This document shows positions 1-9,235 of a DNA stretch of 64,000 nt, one piece after another. This stretch comes from Sphingomonas elodea ATCC 31461 (GTDB lineage: Bacteria; Pseudomonadota; Alphaproteobacteria; Sphingomonadales; Sphingomonadaceae). The first letter of the stretch is position 1. Each line of letters begins with the position of its first letter. The translations under genes were made by a program, and so were the position numbers. The notes under the pieces are model-generated. The model was not told where the DNA came from. It saw only the letters and a program-made list of their open reading frames with translations, and ran no database searches. Where the stretch lies: the NCBI RefSeq assembly GCF_000226955.1, contig NZ_AGFU01000067.1:1-64000 (forward strand), read 5' to 3'.

Positions 1-990
1 GGCGCCTTCGGTGCGGACAGCTTCACCTATACCGCGACCGGTCCCGGTGGCGCCTCGCAGCCGGCGACGGTGACCGTGACGATCGCCACTCCGGGCGCAC
101 CGACGGCGGGCAACGCCAGCGCGGACGTCGCGTTCGGCAGCACCGGTCAGGCGATCGCGCTGACGCCGAGCGGGGTCTTTACCACGCTTCAGGTGGCCAC
201 GGCCCCGAGCAAGGGCAGCGTGACCATCGACGGCACCACGGCGACCTATGTGCCGACGGCGGGCAGCTTCGGCGCCGACAGCTTCACCTACACCGTGACG
301 GGGCCGGGCGGCACCTCGGCGCCGGCGACGGTGACCGTGACCATCTCCACCCCGCCGCCACCCGCGGCGGAGCCGGTGAACGTCGCCGCAGCCGGCACCA
401 CGGTGCAGAACGGCTCCAGCGTCGGCATCGACCTGTCGACCCTGGTGTCCGGCACCTTTACCCAGGTCGAGATCGCGGCGCCGCCGCGCAACGGCACGCT
501 GGTCCTGCGCGGGCCTGCGTCCGCCGCGGCGGCAACGCGGGTGCCGGGCGAGATCCGGGCGATGGCGACGGTGGGCTGGACGGCCGTCTACTCGCCCAAC
601 CCCGGCTTCTCCGGCAAGGACAGCTTCCAGTTCGTGGCGGTCGGCCCGGGCGGTCGCTCGGTTCCCGCTACGGTAGAGATCGATGTGACCGGCCAGGCCC
701 CGACCGTCCTGCCCAAGACCGCCGCGATCGGCGACGCCCAGACGGTGTCGGTCGACCTCACGGCGGGGGCGGTGGGCGGGCCGTTCCTGACAGCGATCAT
801 CGACAGCGTCACGCCGGCCGATGCGGCGACCACCCGCATCGTCAAGGGGGGCACCGCGGCGGAGCCGACCTTCCGTCTGGACGTCACCCCCAAGGCGCAT
901 TTCGGCGGCACGGTGGTGGTGCGCTATCGCCTGACCAATGCCTTCGGTGCTTCGGCACCGGCGGACGTGACGGTCACCGTCACCGCCCGT
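1..990 (+). repeat. Four Ig-like domain repeats inside the autotransporter
   Basis: Units centred on G-x-D-S-F-x-Y/F followed by GPGG and PATVTVT recur near 1-93, 262-348 and 604-696, with a diverged copy at 901-990. The first two are also close at the DNA level (shared stretches around gacagcttcacctata and ccggcgacggtgaccgtga), so they look like recent duplications that could recombine. The array probably continues upstream of the window. Confidence 0.75.
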
Positions 991-2223
991 CCGGACCCGT
1001 CGGCCGATCCGGTCGTCCGGGCGATCTCCGACGGACAGGTGGAGACGGCGCGCCGCTTCGCCCGGGCGCAGGTGTCCAACTTCATGGCGCGGGCGCAGCA
1101 GCTGCACCATGGCGGCGGGGCGACCAATCCGCTTGGCGTCGCGGTCAGTCTGCGCGACGTGATTGCCCAGCCGCGCATGCCGGACAACACCCAGCATGAT
1201 GCCGGCCTGGCGAGCAGCGATCTCACCCGCGCGCTCGGTCGCGACACCGGCGGGGCGGAGAACGACCTGACCAATGCCGCACTGCCCGGCCGGATCACCC
1301 GCGACTCCGCCCGGATGGGCGGGGGCAAGGACGGTGCCGCTGCGGACGAGCCCGAGGTGAACGATGCGTCGGGCTCGGGCGAGCGATCGGTCGGTTCGCT
1401 GGCCTTCTGGACCGGCGGCTCGATCGAAATCGGCACGCTGGATCGCCGCTCGGGTCGCGCGAAGATCAGCATGTCGAGCGGCGGGCTCTCCGCCGGTGCG
1501 GACGTGCGGATCGCCGACTGGGCGACGGTCGGGATTGGCGGTGGCTATGGCGGCGACGTCAGCCGGATCGACGGCGAGGCGGCGCGGGTGCAGAGCAGCA
1601 CCAAGGTGGTCGCCGCCTATGGCAGCTTCGCACCGGTGGGCGGCATGTTCGTCGATGCGATGCTCGGCCGCGGGTCGCTCGACTACCAGACCCGGCGCAC
1701 CGTGGCGGCCAACGGCACGGTGGCGCTCGGCCAGCGCGACGGCACGATGACCTTCGGTGCGCTCTCCGCCGGGATCGACCGGCGCGAGGCGGGACTGCGC
1801 TGGTCGGGCTATGGCCGGATGGAGTGGCTGCACGGTACGCTCGATGCCTATGCCGAAACCGGCGCGGACCGCTATTCGCTGCGGTTCGACCGGCGCGGCA
1901 TCCGCTCGCTGACCGGCGTGGTCGGCGGACGGGTGGAATTCACCCGCGACATCGGCTTCGCCAAGGTCAGCCCGCGGATGAGCGCGGAGTGGCTGCACGA
2001 GTTCCGCGGCGCGGGCATCCAGGCGCTCGACTATGCGGACTTCACCGGCACCTCGGTCTATCGCCTCCGCAATACCGGCTGGCAGCGCGAGCAGTATCAG
2101 TTCGCGGTCGGCAGCAGGCTCAACCTGATCATCCGCTGGAGCATCGATGTGGAGGTCGGCATGCGCGCTGCGGCAGGGGAGCGCGTCGGCCAGGGCCGGC
2201 TGCGGATCAGCAAGGAGTTCTGA
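1..2223 (+). CDS. Autotransporter with Ig-like repeats and C-terminal beta-barrel (5' end missing)
   Basis: The reading frame is open from the first base, so the N-terminus lies outside the window; 740 residues are visible. The first ~330 residues are Ig/cadherin-like repeats typical of extracellular adhesins, each ending in a strand like PATVTVTI. A low-complexity linker (about residues 340-450) follows. The last ~280 residues alternate polar and aromatic residues as in a transmembrane barrel and end in a terminal Phe (ISKEF), the usual outer-membrane assembly signal; this fits the autotransporter beta-domain (PF03797). Expected role: a surface adhesin secreted by the type V route. The passenger may be much longer upstream. 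Ligand unknown. Confidence 0.85.
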   Translation, partial: GAFGADSFTYTATGPGGASQPATVTVTIATPGAPTAGNASADVAFGSTGQAIALTPSGVFTTLQVATAPSKGSVTIDGTTATYVPTAGSFGADSFTYTVTGPGGTSAPATVTVTISTPPPPAAEPVNVAAAGTTVQNGSSVGIDLSTLVSGTFTQVEIAAPPRNGTLVLRGPASAAAATRVPGEIRAMATVGWTAVYSPNPGFSGKDSFQFVAVGPGGRSVPATVEIDVTGQAPTVLPKTAAIGDAQTVSVDLTAGAVGGPFLTAIIDSVTPADAATTRIVKGGTAAEPTFRLDVTPKAHFGGTVVVRYRLTNAFGASAPADVTVTVTARPDPSADPVVRAISDGQVETARRFARAQVSNFMARAQQLHHGGGATNPLGVAVSLRDVIAQPRMPDNTQHDAGLASSDLTRALGRDTGGAENDLTNAALPGRITRDSARMGGGKDGAAADEPEVNDASGSGERSVGSLAFWTGGSIEIGTLDRRSGRAKISMSSGGLSAGADVRIADWATVGIGGGYGGDVSRIDGEAARVQSSTKVVAAYGSFAPVGGMFVDAMLGRGSLDYQTRRTVAANGTVALGQRDGTMTFGALSAGIDRREAGLRWSGYGRMEWLHGTLDAYAETGADRYSLRFDRRGIRSLTGVVGGRVEFTRDIGFAKVSPRMSAEWLHEFRGAGIQALDYADFTGTSVYRLRNTGWQREQYQFAVGSRLNLIIRWSIDVEVGMRAAAGERVGQGRLRISKEF

Positions 2224-2297
2224 CGCGGCTTCCTCCCCCTTGGGCCGCACCTCGCGGGCCAGCGGGCCGCTGCCCGAACGGAGCGGAGGAGGGTGCA

Positions 2298-2332
2298 GAA
2301 AGGGGCGGCAGCTGTCCGGCCGCGCCCCTTTC
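2298..2332. terminator. Hairpin between convergent genes
   Basis: GAAAGGGGCG at 2298-2307 pairs with CGCCCCTTTC at 2323-2332 (10 bp, 15-base loop). It lies between the autotransporter stop and the convergent pectinesterase stop, so it could end transcription from both sides. There is no T-tract. The rest of 2224-2479 is GC-rich without a recognisable gene. Confidence 0.4.
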
Positions 2333-2479
2333 GTGCGTCGCGGCAGCGGGCGCTGGTTCTGGCGCCCTGGCCTCTCCCCGACGCGCCTGCCCGAAGGTGG
2401 GGCGCCGACAGGGCGGGCAGGAGGGCGGCGGTCGATGCGGGCGGGGCGTCGACGCGGCGCCGGGCCGGCCCTGGTGCCG

Positions 2480-3586
2480 CTAGCGGCCCGGCTTTTGCTG
2501 CCAGCCCTCGAACAGCCGCGCCCGCACGGCCGCGATCGGCAGTGCAGCGGTCCAGCGGATCGCCTGCGGGTTGCGGCGCGCGCCGGGGCCGGTGGAGCCG
2601 CTTTCGGAGAAGCGCGACTCCTCGGGCCGGAAGATCGCCGTCTTGGTGCCGTCACGGGCGGTGCCGGCCATGCTGGTCCAGTGATCGGGATGGATATGCG
2701 CATCCATCGTGCAGTCGAGAAAGGATGCCTGGCCGACCGCCTGCGGATCGGCATAGCGGCCGTCGGGAAACCGCGTCGTCGGATGCCAGGGCCGGCCGAG
2801 CGCGACCGATCCGTCCGCCACGCCGGCCTCGCGGGTGAGACGGGAGCGATGGATCACGATGCCGATCGGTTGCGACAGCGGGGTCGACGGTGCGGTGATG
2901 AACGAGGCGTACTCGCCTGGCGGTGTGGGCTGGGCGCGGCGACGCGAGCGGATTTCGCTATCCTCGATCAGCAGCATGCCGCTGCCGAAGATGAAGTCGA
3001 CATTGCCCGCGATCAGCCCCCGCCGGAACCAGGCGCGGCGTCCGCGGGTAAACAGCGTGTCCTGGTAGCCGAGCAGCGATACCCCGTCGAACGCCACCCG
3101 GTCGCTGTCGGTGTCGAGCAGCAGTGCCACGCCCTGGGACGCGCCGACCTTCTTCGAATCGCCCGCAGCCAGGGCATCATTGGCGAGATAGTCGAAGTCG
3201 TTCTCGATCGTCAGGCCGCGCACCGTCACGTCGCTGGCATGGATGGTCAGCGTCGCCGAGCCCGGCGTGCCCCATTGGGCGGGGTCATAGCGGCCCGCGG
3301 TCTCGGCCACCGCCCCGAACACGATGCGCGTGCGGTCCGCGCCGGCGCCGGTGATCCGCACCCGGTCGCGCCGCACCACCGGCTTCTCCCGATAGGTGCC
3401 GGGCGCGATGGTGATCGAGGTCCAGGAGGTCGACCGGTCGCCGGCGGCGGCGTCCAATGCCCCTTGCAACGTGGGGAAGCAGCGCGGCGTCGTGCCGCAG
3501 CGCGTCGATACCTGATAGGCGGGCGAGGCGGCAGCGGCGACGCCGGTCAGCATCGTCCCCAGCAGCGCGGCCGATAGCAGCTTCAT
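2480..3586 (-). CDS. Pectinesterase (carbohydrate esterase family 8)
   Basis: Hydrolyses the methyl esters of homogalacturonan in pectin. The 368-residue product starts with a signal peptide (about residues 1-20), so it is exported. The right-handed beta-helix family signatures are present in order: QGVA near residue 151, GYQDTL with the acid/base Asp at 176, GNVDFIFG with the nucleophile Asp at 197, and LGRPW with Arg265. The ATG start is preceded by AGAAAGGA, and it overlaps the stop of the upstream esterase as ATGA, so the two are probably translated together. A longer reading frame extends upstream but only because it runs through the esterase gene. Substrate is inferred from the family. 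Confidence 0.93.
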   Translation of the reverse strand: MKLLSAALLGTMLTGVAAAASPAYQVSTRCGTTPRCFPTLQGALDAAAGDRSTSWTSITIAPGTYREKPVVRRDRVRITGAGADRTRIVFGAVAETAGRYDPAQWGTPGSATLTIHASDVTVRGLTIENDFDYLANDALAAGDSKKVGASQGVALLLDTDSDRVAFDGVSLLGYQDTLFTRGRRAWFRRGLIAGNVDFIFGSGMLLIEDSEIRSRRRAQPTPPGEYASFITAPSTPLSQPIGIVIHRSRLTREAGVADGSVALGRPWHPTTRFPDGRYADPQAVGQASFLDCTMDAHIHPDHWTSMAGTARDGTKTAIFRPEESRFSESGSTGPGARRNPQAIRWTAALPIAAVRARLFEGWQQKPGR

Positions 3587-4554
3587 CGGGATCCTTTCTT
3601 CGGCGCGGGCGTGCGCAGGAACAGGTCGATCTCGTCCACCACCCGGTCGAGATAGGGCTGGTACAGCCAGAAGGTGTGCGGCGCGTAGTCGAACGCAAAG
3701 AAGCGGTGGCGGATGCCCGCGCGCGCCAGGGCGGCGAGCACCGCATCCTTGCCCGCGGTGAAGCGGGGCTGGCCGCTGCCGAGGATCAGCGTCGGCGGCA
3801 CATGCGGCCCCAGATGGCTTGCGGCGCTGGCGGTCTTCCAGCGCTCCGCCTGGCGGGTGAAGCCGCCTTCCACCCAGCGCGCGAACGAGGAGGCATCGCC
3901 GGCCGCATCCTCGAAGCGGCGCGCGAGCGGGCTGGTCATGTCGAGCACGCCGTCGCAATCGATCAGCGCGCGTACCTTCGTATCCGCCTCGGCGGGCGCA
4001 TAGAGACCCGAGCCGGCGGTGGTGGCGAGCAACGCCGCCATCTGCCCGCCGGAGGAATCGCCGCCGAGCGCGATCCGCTCGCGTGACACGCCCAGTTCCG
4101 CGGCATGCGCCTTGGCCCAGAGGATCGCGTCGTTCACGTCGCGCAGCCCGGCCGGGTACGGGGCCTCCGGCGCAAGCCGGAACTCGGGCAGCAGCACCGC
4201 ATAGCCGCGCTGGGCGAGCCGATTGGCCATGGCATAGCCGTGCGACTTGTTGCCCGATCGCCAGGCCCCGCCATGCACCCACAGGATCGCCTGTCCGTTC
4301 GCGCGGGCCCTGGGCGGCAGGAACACGTCGAGGTGCAGCTCGCGGTCGCCGATCTTCCGGTAGCGGCGATCGAACCAGATCCGCTGCCCTTCCCGCACCG
4401 TCAGGTCGGGCAAACGGATGTCTGGATGTTTCGCGCGATCGGACTCGAACCGCGCGGAAACGGTGAAGCTGTCGTCGATCGGGATCGCCTGCTGGGCGGA
4501 AGCGATGCTCGCCCAGCCCAGCAGCAGCCCCGCCGTCAGCAGCCGCACCGCCAT
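3583..4554 (-). CDS. Secreted alpha/beta hydrolase, probable sugar or pectin esterase
   Basis: A 323-residue serine hydrolase of the HSL/BD-FAE type. The oxyanion motif HGG is at residues 94-96, the nucleophile elbow GDSSGG at 165-170 (Ser167), and a late His in APHTFW at about 293. A signal peptide ending ASIASA-QQ supports the ATG at 4554; that ATG overlaps the stop of the upstream receptor as TGATG. An in-frame start 30 bases further upstream exists but spoils the signal peptide and enters the receptor gene. Lying between a TonB receptor and a pectinesterase, it probably removes acetyl or other esters from pectin fragments. Exact substrate unknown. Confidence 0.8.
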   Translation of the reverse strand: MAVRLLTAGLLLGWASIASAQQAIPIDDSFTVSARFESDRAKHPDIRLPDLTVREGQRIWFDRRYRKIGDRELHLDVFLPPRARANGQAILWVHGGAWRSGNKSHGYAMANRLAQRGYAVLLPEFRLAPEAPYPAGLRDVNDAILWAKAHAAELGVSRERIALGGDSSGGQMAALLATTAGSGLYAPAEADTKVRALIDCDGVLDMTSPLARRFEDAAGDASSFARWVEGGFTRQAERWKTASAASHLGPHVPPTLILGSGQPRFTAGKDAVLAALARAGIRHRFFAFDYAPHTFWLYQPYLDRVVDEIDLFLRTPAPKKGSR

Positions 4555-7500
4555 CAGAAGCGCAACCGCGCGCCGACGAACCACTGCGCGCCGGTATGGG
4601 TATATTCGCGCGTCAGGTCCTGGGTGCCGTCGCCGGTACCGTAGATGCGCTCCACTTCGTCGGTGATGTTGATCCCCTCCACGCTGATCGTCAGGCGCGC
4701 GCTGACATTGTAAAAGGCGGAGAAGTCGACATGGGTCGGCCCGTATTTCCGCTCCTGGAAGTTACCGCTGCTGCCGGGCTGCACCAGCAGATAATCGTCG
4801 CGCTTGTTGGCGGAGACGCGGGCGCCGAACGCCTTGGTGTCGTAATAGAGCGTCAGGTTGTACGAGTTCTTCGAGAGCCCGGTGGAATCGCGCGCCGAGA
4901 CATAGGTGTAGTTCGACGCCATGCCGAGGTGCGAGAGCAGGCCCGGCAGGAAGGTGAAGGGCTGGTTGTAGGTCAGCTCTACCCCCTTCACGCTGTTGCC
5001 GCTGTCCGCGTTGACCGGGATCGTGAAGGTATAGGGCACCTTGGCCGGATCGGCATTGTACGAGGGATCATATTGCGGATCGGCATAGATCGCCGGCCAG
5101 AAGGCGGGATCGACCATCCGCTGCACCACCTGGGTGCGCAGCGAGGTGACGATGTCCTTGTTGAACAGGTTCACCGCGAGCAGGCCGCCCTGGCCGAAAT
5201 AATATTCCAGGCCGACATCAAGGTCGTTCGACTGATAGGGCTTGAGATCCGGGTTGCCGAGATTGCCCACCGTGCGGGTGGTATAGCCGAACACCGGCCC
5301 GGCGATGTTGAGCGAGCCGAGCCCCGGCCGCGTCATCGAGCGCGAATAGGCGAAGCGCGCGATCAGCTTGTCGGTGATGTCGAGCGCGAGGTTGAGCGAG
5401 GGCAGATAATTCTCGTAGCTGCGCCGCACCGCCACCGGCGTGCCGGCCAGCACCGCCTCGGAGGTGAGGTTGGTCTTCACATAGCGCAGGCCGGTATTGG
5501 CGCGCAGCTGCATCGCGCCGATGTCGAACGTGCCGTTCAGTTCGACGAAGCCGCCCAGCGTCTCCTCCTTCACCGTCCAGCCGGCGCCGATATTGGGCTG
5601 GTAGCCTGCCGGCACGACATTGCCGGCGGCGATCTTGTCGAAATCGATCACCGCGAACTTCGGCAGGCCGACGCCGCCGAAGTCCTTGCCGAAATTGGCG
5701 ATGGGGAACGCCATCATGTAGCTGGACGGGTTGAAGCTCGGGTTGCTGCCGGCGCCTTCCGAATAACGGACCTTGCGGTTGTTGTAGGCGAAGCCTGTCT
5801 TCAGCGAGACGTGGTCGGCGGTGTAGCCGAGGTTGAGCTTGCCGGTATAGTTTTCCTTGAGGACGTTGTTGATCCGGTTCGAGGCGGTCAGCGCATTGAT
5901 GTAGTTGCTGGCCTGGTTGGGATCATAGCTGCCGAAGCCGACCACGGGCACATAGGGGTTCTTGGTGTAATCATAGCTGTAGGGGTGCGGGACCGAGCGG
6001 GCGTAGAAGCGCAGCTCGGTGCGATCGGCATCGTCGCTCGCCTTGCCGATCATGCCGTCGATCTTGATCTTGTCCGTCACGTCGTAGCTGCTCGACAGGA
6101 CATATTGGTTGAAGTTCGACGTGGAGCGCTGGTGACGGCTCTCGTACCAGGAAGTCACGTCGTTGAAGCTGGCGGCGATCAACTGCTTGCCATCCGGTGC
6201 CACGGTGAAAGACACCGGTGTCTGTCCCACAAAATTGCCCGCCGGGCCATGGGTGAGCAGCCATTCCATCGAATTGTAGCTGAAGCGATCATTGTCGAGC
6301 TGCGAGTGGAGCACGTCGAACGTCACCAGCCAGGCATCGACGGGCTTGAACTGGAGCGAGCCGGTGATGCCGAAGCGCTTCTGGTTGTTGCCGAAGAAAT
6401 CGGCGCGCGGGAGGCGTGGTGCCCACAGGCAGTCGAGCGGATCGGTGGCACCGCAGCCGCCCTTGGGCGTGCCGGTCACCTTCGGGTTGGTATCGGCCCA
6501 GGAATCGCCGGTGAGATAGGGCGTCGTCCACAGCACGCTGGATGCGCCTTCCTGATGGACGGTGCGCTCCGAATAGGCGGCCGAGACGAGCACGCCGATG
6601 CTATCGTCGGCGAAGGTGTCGCTGATCACCGCGGCCAGGCGCGGATCGACCTTCCGGGTAAGCGAATTATAGCCGCCCTGGGCCGAGCCGTAGAAGTGGA
6701 AGCCCTTCGAATCGAGCGGCTTGGCCGAATAGAGGTCGACCGTGCCGGCGATGCCGCCTTCCTCCATCGACGCGGTCTGCGTCTTCTGGATGTCGATCCG
6801 GTTGAACAGTTCGGAGGCGAAGACGTGGAAGTCGAAGGCGCGGCCCGCGTTGATCGTGAAGCCGCCGGAATCGAGGCCGTCGCTGCTCGACGGCACTTCC
6901 ATGCCGTTCAGCGTGGTGCGGGTAAAATCGGGGGCGAAGCCGCGCAGGGTGATGTTGCGGCCCTCGCCGCCCTCGCGCGAGATGGCGACGCCCGGCAGGC
7001 GCTGGATCGATTCCGCCAGATTGAGATCGGGCAGCTTGGCGATGTCTTCCGCCATGATGCTCTCGATCGTGTTGACCGCGCGCCGCTTGTTCTGCTGGGC
7101 GCCCTGCAGCGAGCGGCGATAGCCGATGACGACGATGTCCTGCTCGGCGGCCTGTTCCGCGGCGGGGGCGTCCTGTCCGATCGGATCGGCGGCGGGCTGG
7201 GGGACGATGTCCACCGCCGCCATGCCCGCGCTGCGCATCCCCTGGGTGGCGCTGGCCGGAATGGTCTGGGCATAGAGGTTGCGCGCGACCTGGGCAGGCT
7301 TTTCGCGCCGCTTGAGCACGACCGCGCCGCCGACCTTCATCGGCGTGAGATCGGTGCCGGCGAGCAGCTGGCGCAGCGCCGCCTCGACCTCCATCGATCC
7401 CTGCACGCGGTTGACATTGAGCCCGCTGGTCAGCGCCTCGGGTGCGAGGATCTGGATGCCTGCTTGGTGCGCGAACTGCGGCACGCCGGTGCGGGCCGGC

Positions 7501-7604
7501 TGCGCGGCGATATCGAAGCGCCGCACCTGCGCGCGCGCGGCCGGTGCGACGACGAGGCTGGCGACGGAAACAGCGCCCAGCAGCCCATTGCGGAAATGGT
7601 GCAT
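4554..7604 (-). CDS. TonB-dependent receptor with STN signalling domain
   Basis: A 1016-residue outer-membrane receptor. A signal peptide (MHHFRNGLLGAV...ARAQ) is followed by a secretin/TonB short N-terminal (STN) domain at about residues 28-100, the part that contacts a FecR-type anti-sigma factor. The plug domain (about 150-300) begins near DIVVIGYR and contains LPDLNLAESIQRLPGV. The remainder is a 22-strand barrel ending in Phe (ARLRF). The size and the long plug match the Caulobacter/Sphingomonas oligosaccharide receptors rather than small siderophore receptors. GGAGAGG precedes the ATG. FecR and ECF sigma genes lie immediately upstream and esterases downstream, so it probably both imports a pectin-derived ligand and signals its presence. 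Confidence 0.92.
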   Translation of the reverse strand: MHHFRNGLLGAVSVASLVVAPAARAQVRRFDIAAQPARTGVPQFAHQAGIQILAPEALTSGLNVNRVQGSMEVEAALRQLLAGTDLTPMKVGGAVVLKRREKPAQVARNLYAQTIPASATQGMRSAGMAAVDIVPQPAADPIGQDAPAAEQAAEQDIVVIGYRRSLQGAQQNKRRAVNTIESIMAEDIAKLPDLNLAESIQRLPGVAISREGGEGRNITLRGFAPDFTRTTLNGMEVPSSSDGLDSGGFTINAGRAFDFHVFASELFNRIDIQKTQTASMEEGGIAGTVDLYSAKPLDSKGFHFYGSAQGGYNSLTRKVDPRLAAVISDTFADDSIGVLVSAAYSERTVHQEGASSVLWTTPYLTGDSWADTNPKVTGTPKGGCGATDPLDCLWAPRLPRADFFGNNQKRFGITGSLQFKPVDAWLVTFDVLHSQLDNDRFSYNSMEWLLTHGPAGNFVGQTPVSFTVAPDGKQLIAASFNDVTSWYESRHQRSTSNFNQYVLSSSYDVTDKIKIDGMIGKASDDADRTELRFYARSVPHPYSYDYTKNPYVPVVGFGSYDPNQASNYINALTASNRINNVLKENYTGKLNLGYTADHVSLKTGFAYNNRKVRYSEGAGSNPSFNPSSYMMAFPIANFGKDFGGVGLPKFAVIDFDKIAAGNVVPAGYQPNIGAGWTVKEETLGGFVELNGTFDIGAMQLRANTGLRYVKTNLTSEAVLAGTPVAVRRSYENYLPSLNLALDITDKLIARFAYSRSMTRPGLGSLNIAGPVFGYTTRTVGNLGNPDLKPYQSNDLDVGLEYYFGQGGLLAVNLFNKDIVTSLRTQVVQRMVDPAFWPAIYADPQYDPSYNADPAKVPYTFTIPVNADSGNSVKGVELTYNQPFTFLPGLLSHLGMASNYTYVSARDSTGLSKNSYNLTLYYDTKAFGARVSANKRDDYLLVQPGSSGNFQERKYGPTHVDFSAFYNVSARLTISVEGINITDEVERIYGTGDGTQDLTREYTHTGAQWFVGARLRF

Positions 7605-7698
7605 CCCGATCCTCTCCCTGTTCTTGTCGGCGTCCCTTTTTCCGGTGCGCTCTTCTGAGGAAGAGTGGAATCGCTTCCCTTTCCGTCAGCTAGCCGAG

Positions 7699-8622
7699 TT
7701 ATTTTTTTCGCGACAACAGGATTTCGTCCGCTGACGCCGTGACTTGCACGTCGAGCGTGGCCTCCAGCGTCTGGGCGAAATCGAGCGGGCTGTTGATTTT
7801 GAACAGTCCCACCAGCTTTTCGCGCCCCAGCGCCTCGTCGGTGAGGACGAGCTGCTGGTGGTTGTAGCGGTTGAACGTGTCGATCGCGCTGCGCAGCGTG
7901 TCGCCCTCCAGCGAAACCTCGCCCTCGCGCCACGCCAGCGCGCGCTCGATCGCGGCGGGGGCGCTGCCGATCTGGGGATTGGGATTGCCCGCCTCGAACC
8001 GGGCATAGTCGCCGGCGTGAAGAATGCTCATCGCGCCGCTGGCATCGGTTGCCCACACCGCCACCACGCCTTCGGTGACGGCGATCTGTACGCCCGTTTC
8101 GGTGCGGTGCACGGAGAAGGCCGTGCCCACCGCGCGCGCATGGGCGATGCCGGCATCGACCACGAAGGGCCGCCGGCGGTCCTTGGCGACCTGGAACCAG
8201 GCCTGGCCGCGATCGAGCGCGATCTGCCGGCTGTCCTTCGACAGCAGTACGCGCACGCTGCTGTCGGTATCGAGCGCGGCGATCGAACCGTCCGACAGCG
8301 GCAGGCGGCGGATCTCGCCCTTCGCCGTCGCCAGCCGCTCGCCCCACAGGCGGGGCAGGCCGATAATCGCGGCGAAGCTGGCGGCGAGGCCGCCGCCGGC
8401 CGCGCCGAGCAGCCAGCGGCGGCTGGGCCGGACCATGGGGCGGGCGGGGGCCTCGGGCGCCAGGCTTTCGTCGATCACGCTGAGCGCCGCCTGGGCACGC
8501 AGCAGCGCGCCGGCATGGCGCCGGTCCGCCGCCAGCCAGCCTTCCAGCGCCTGCTGCCCGGCCGCATCCAGCGGGTGCCGCAGCGCCCAGCGCGCGGCCT
8601 CGTCCTCAACGCGATCGGACAC
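7699..8622 (-). CDS. FecR-like anti-sigma factor / signal relay
   Basis: A 307-residue inner-membrane protein. The N-terminal cytoplasmic part (residues 1-65) has the FecR-type helix with RWALRHP and a WL..D..H motif, a single membrane segment lies at about 69-90, and the periplasmic FecR domain at about 100-200 contains LPLSDGS and VGTAFSV. The C-terminus resembles DUF4974. I chose the GTG at 8622 because AGGAGG stands about 10 bases upstream and the protein then starts VSDRVEDEAARW as usual for the family; an ATG further up would bury it in the sigma gene. It overlaps the sigma factor stop by 17 bases, indicating coupled translation. Expected to hold and activate that sigma factor when the STN receptor is occupied. 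Confidence 0.88.
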   Translation of the reverse strand: MSDRVEDEAARWALRHPLDAAGQQALEGWLAADRRHAGALLRAQAALSVIDESLAPEAPARPMVRPSRRWLLGAAGGGLAASFAAIIGLPRLWGERLATAKGEIRRLPLSDGSIAALDTDSSVRVLLSKDSRQIALDRGQAWFQVAKDRRRPFVVDAGIAHARAVGTAFSVHRTETGVQIAVTEGVVAVWATDASGAMSILHAGDYARFEAGNPNPQIGSAPAAIERALAWREGEVSLEGDTLRSAIDTFNRYNHQQLVLTDEALGREKLVGLFKINSPLDFAQTLEATLDVQVTASADEILLSRKK

Positions 8623-9175
8623 GGGCGCGGCCCTCCTGTGCGATGCCGGGTGCGGCGGGTTCGGGATCGGTGAGCAGGTGGAGCAGCTTGCGCAGGCTGC
8701 GGCTGGCATCGTTTTCGACCACCGTCTCGCTCACGTCGAGCAGCGCGGCGATCTCCTTCTGCGACAGGCCGTCCAGCCGGCGGAGCAGGAAGATGCGGCG
8801 GGCGCGCTCGGTCAGCGTCTCCAGCGCCGACTGGACGCGGCGAAGTTCGAACCGGGCGGAGGCGATGCGTTCGGGCGACAGCTCATCGCTGCCGCGCGCG
8901 GCGTCGAGCTCGGCGATCGTCTCCAGATGCACGACGCGCGCCGCCTTGAGCTGCTGCTGCAGCATGTTGCGCGCCATCGCGAACAGATAGGCGCGGCCAT
9001 TTTCGATGTGCTGCACGTCGCGCAGCTGGGCGAGCCGGCAATAGCATTCCTGGACGATGTCATCGACATCCGAGGCGGTGGTGACGCGACGCCGCAGCCA
9101 CGTGCGGAGTTCCCGCTCGTGCGGCAGGATCTCGCGTCCCACCCATAAGGCTAGTTCCTCGCGTGTCGTGGCCAT
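8606..9175 (-). CDS. ECF sigma factor, FecI type
   Basis: A 189-residue extracytoplasmic-function sigma factor. Region 2 includes DVDDIVQECYCRL (about 36-48) and the following ENGRAYLFAMARNM. Region 4 has the helix-turn-helix GLSQKEIAALLDVSETVVEN (about 136-155). It is first in the sigma-FecR-receptor series and should direct RNA polymerase to the receptor and perhaps the esterase genes downstream. The GAGGAGA Shine-Dalgarno sits almost against the ATG, so the exact start is a little uncertain. Confidence 0.9.
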   Translation of the reverse strand: MATTREELALWVGREILPHERELRTWLRRRVTTASDVDDIVQECYCRLAQLRDVQHIENGRAYLFAMARNMLQQQLKAARVVHLETIAELDAARGSDELSPERIASARFELRRVQSALETLTERARRIFLLRRLDGLSQKEIAALLDVSETVVENDASRSLRKLLHLLTDPEPAAPGIAQEGRARVRSR

Positions 9176-9235
9176 TCTCCTCGCAGGAGAAGAGTGCCCG
9201 GTGCCGGGTTTCCGTCAACCGGGCATGCAAAATGT

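Noticed and set aside
4596-7658. A 1020-codon open frame opposite the STN receptor
   Set aside because: It mirrors a clear receptor gene; its product is Arg/Gly/Ala-rich with no domain, as expected for shadow frames in GC-rich DNA.
7650-7665. CTCTTC-TGAG-GAAGAG between fecR and the receptor as a terminator
   Set aside because: Six pairs with no T-tract on the coding strand; too weak to call.
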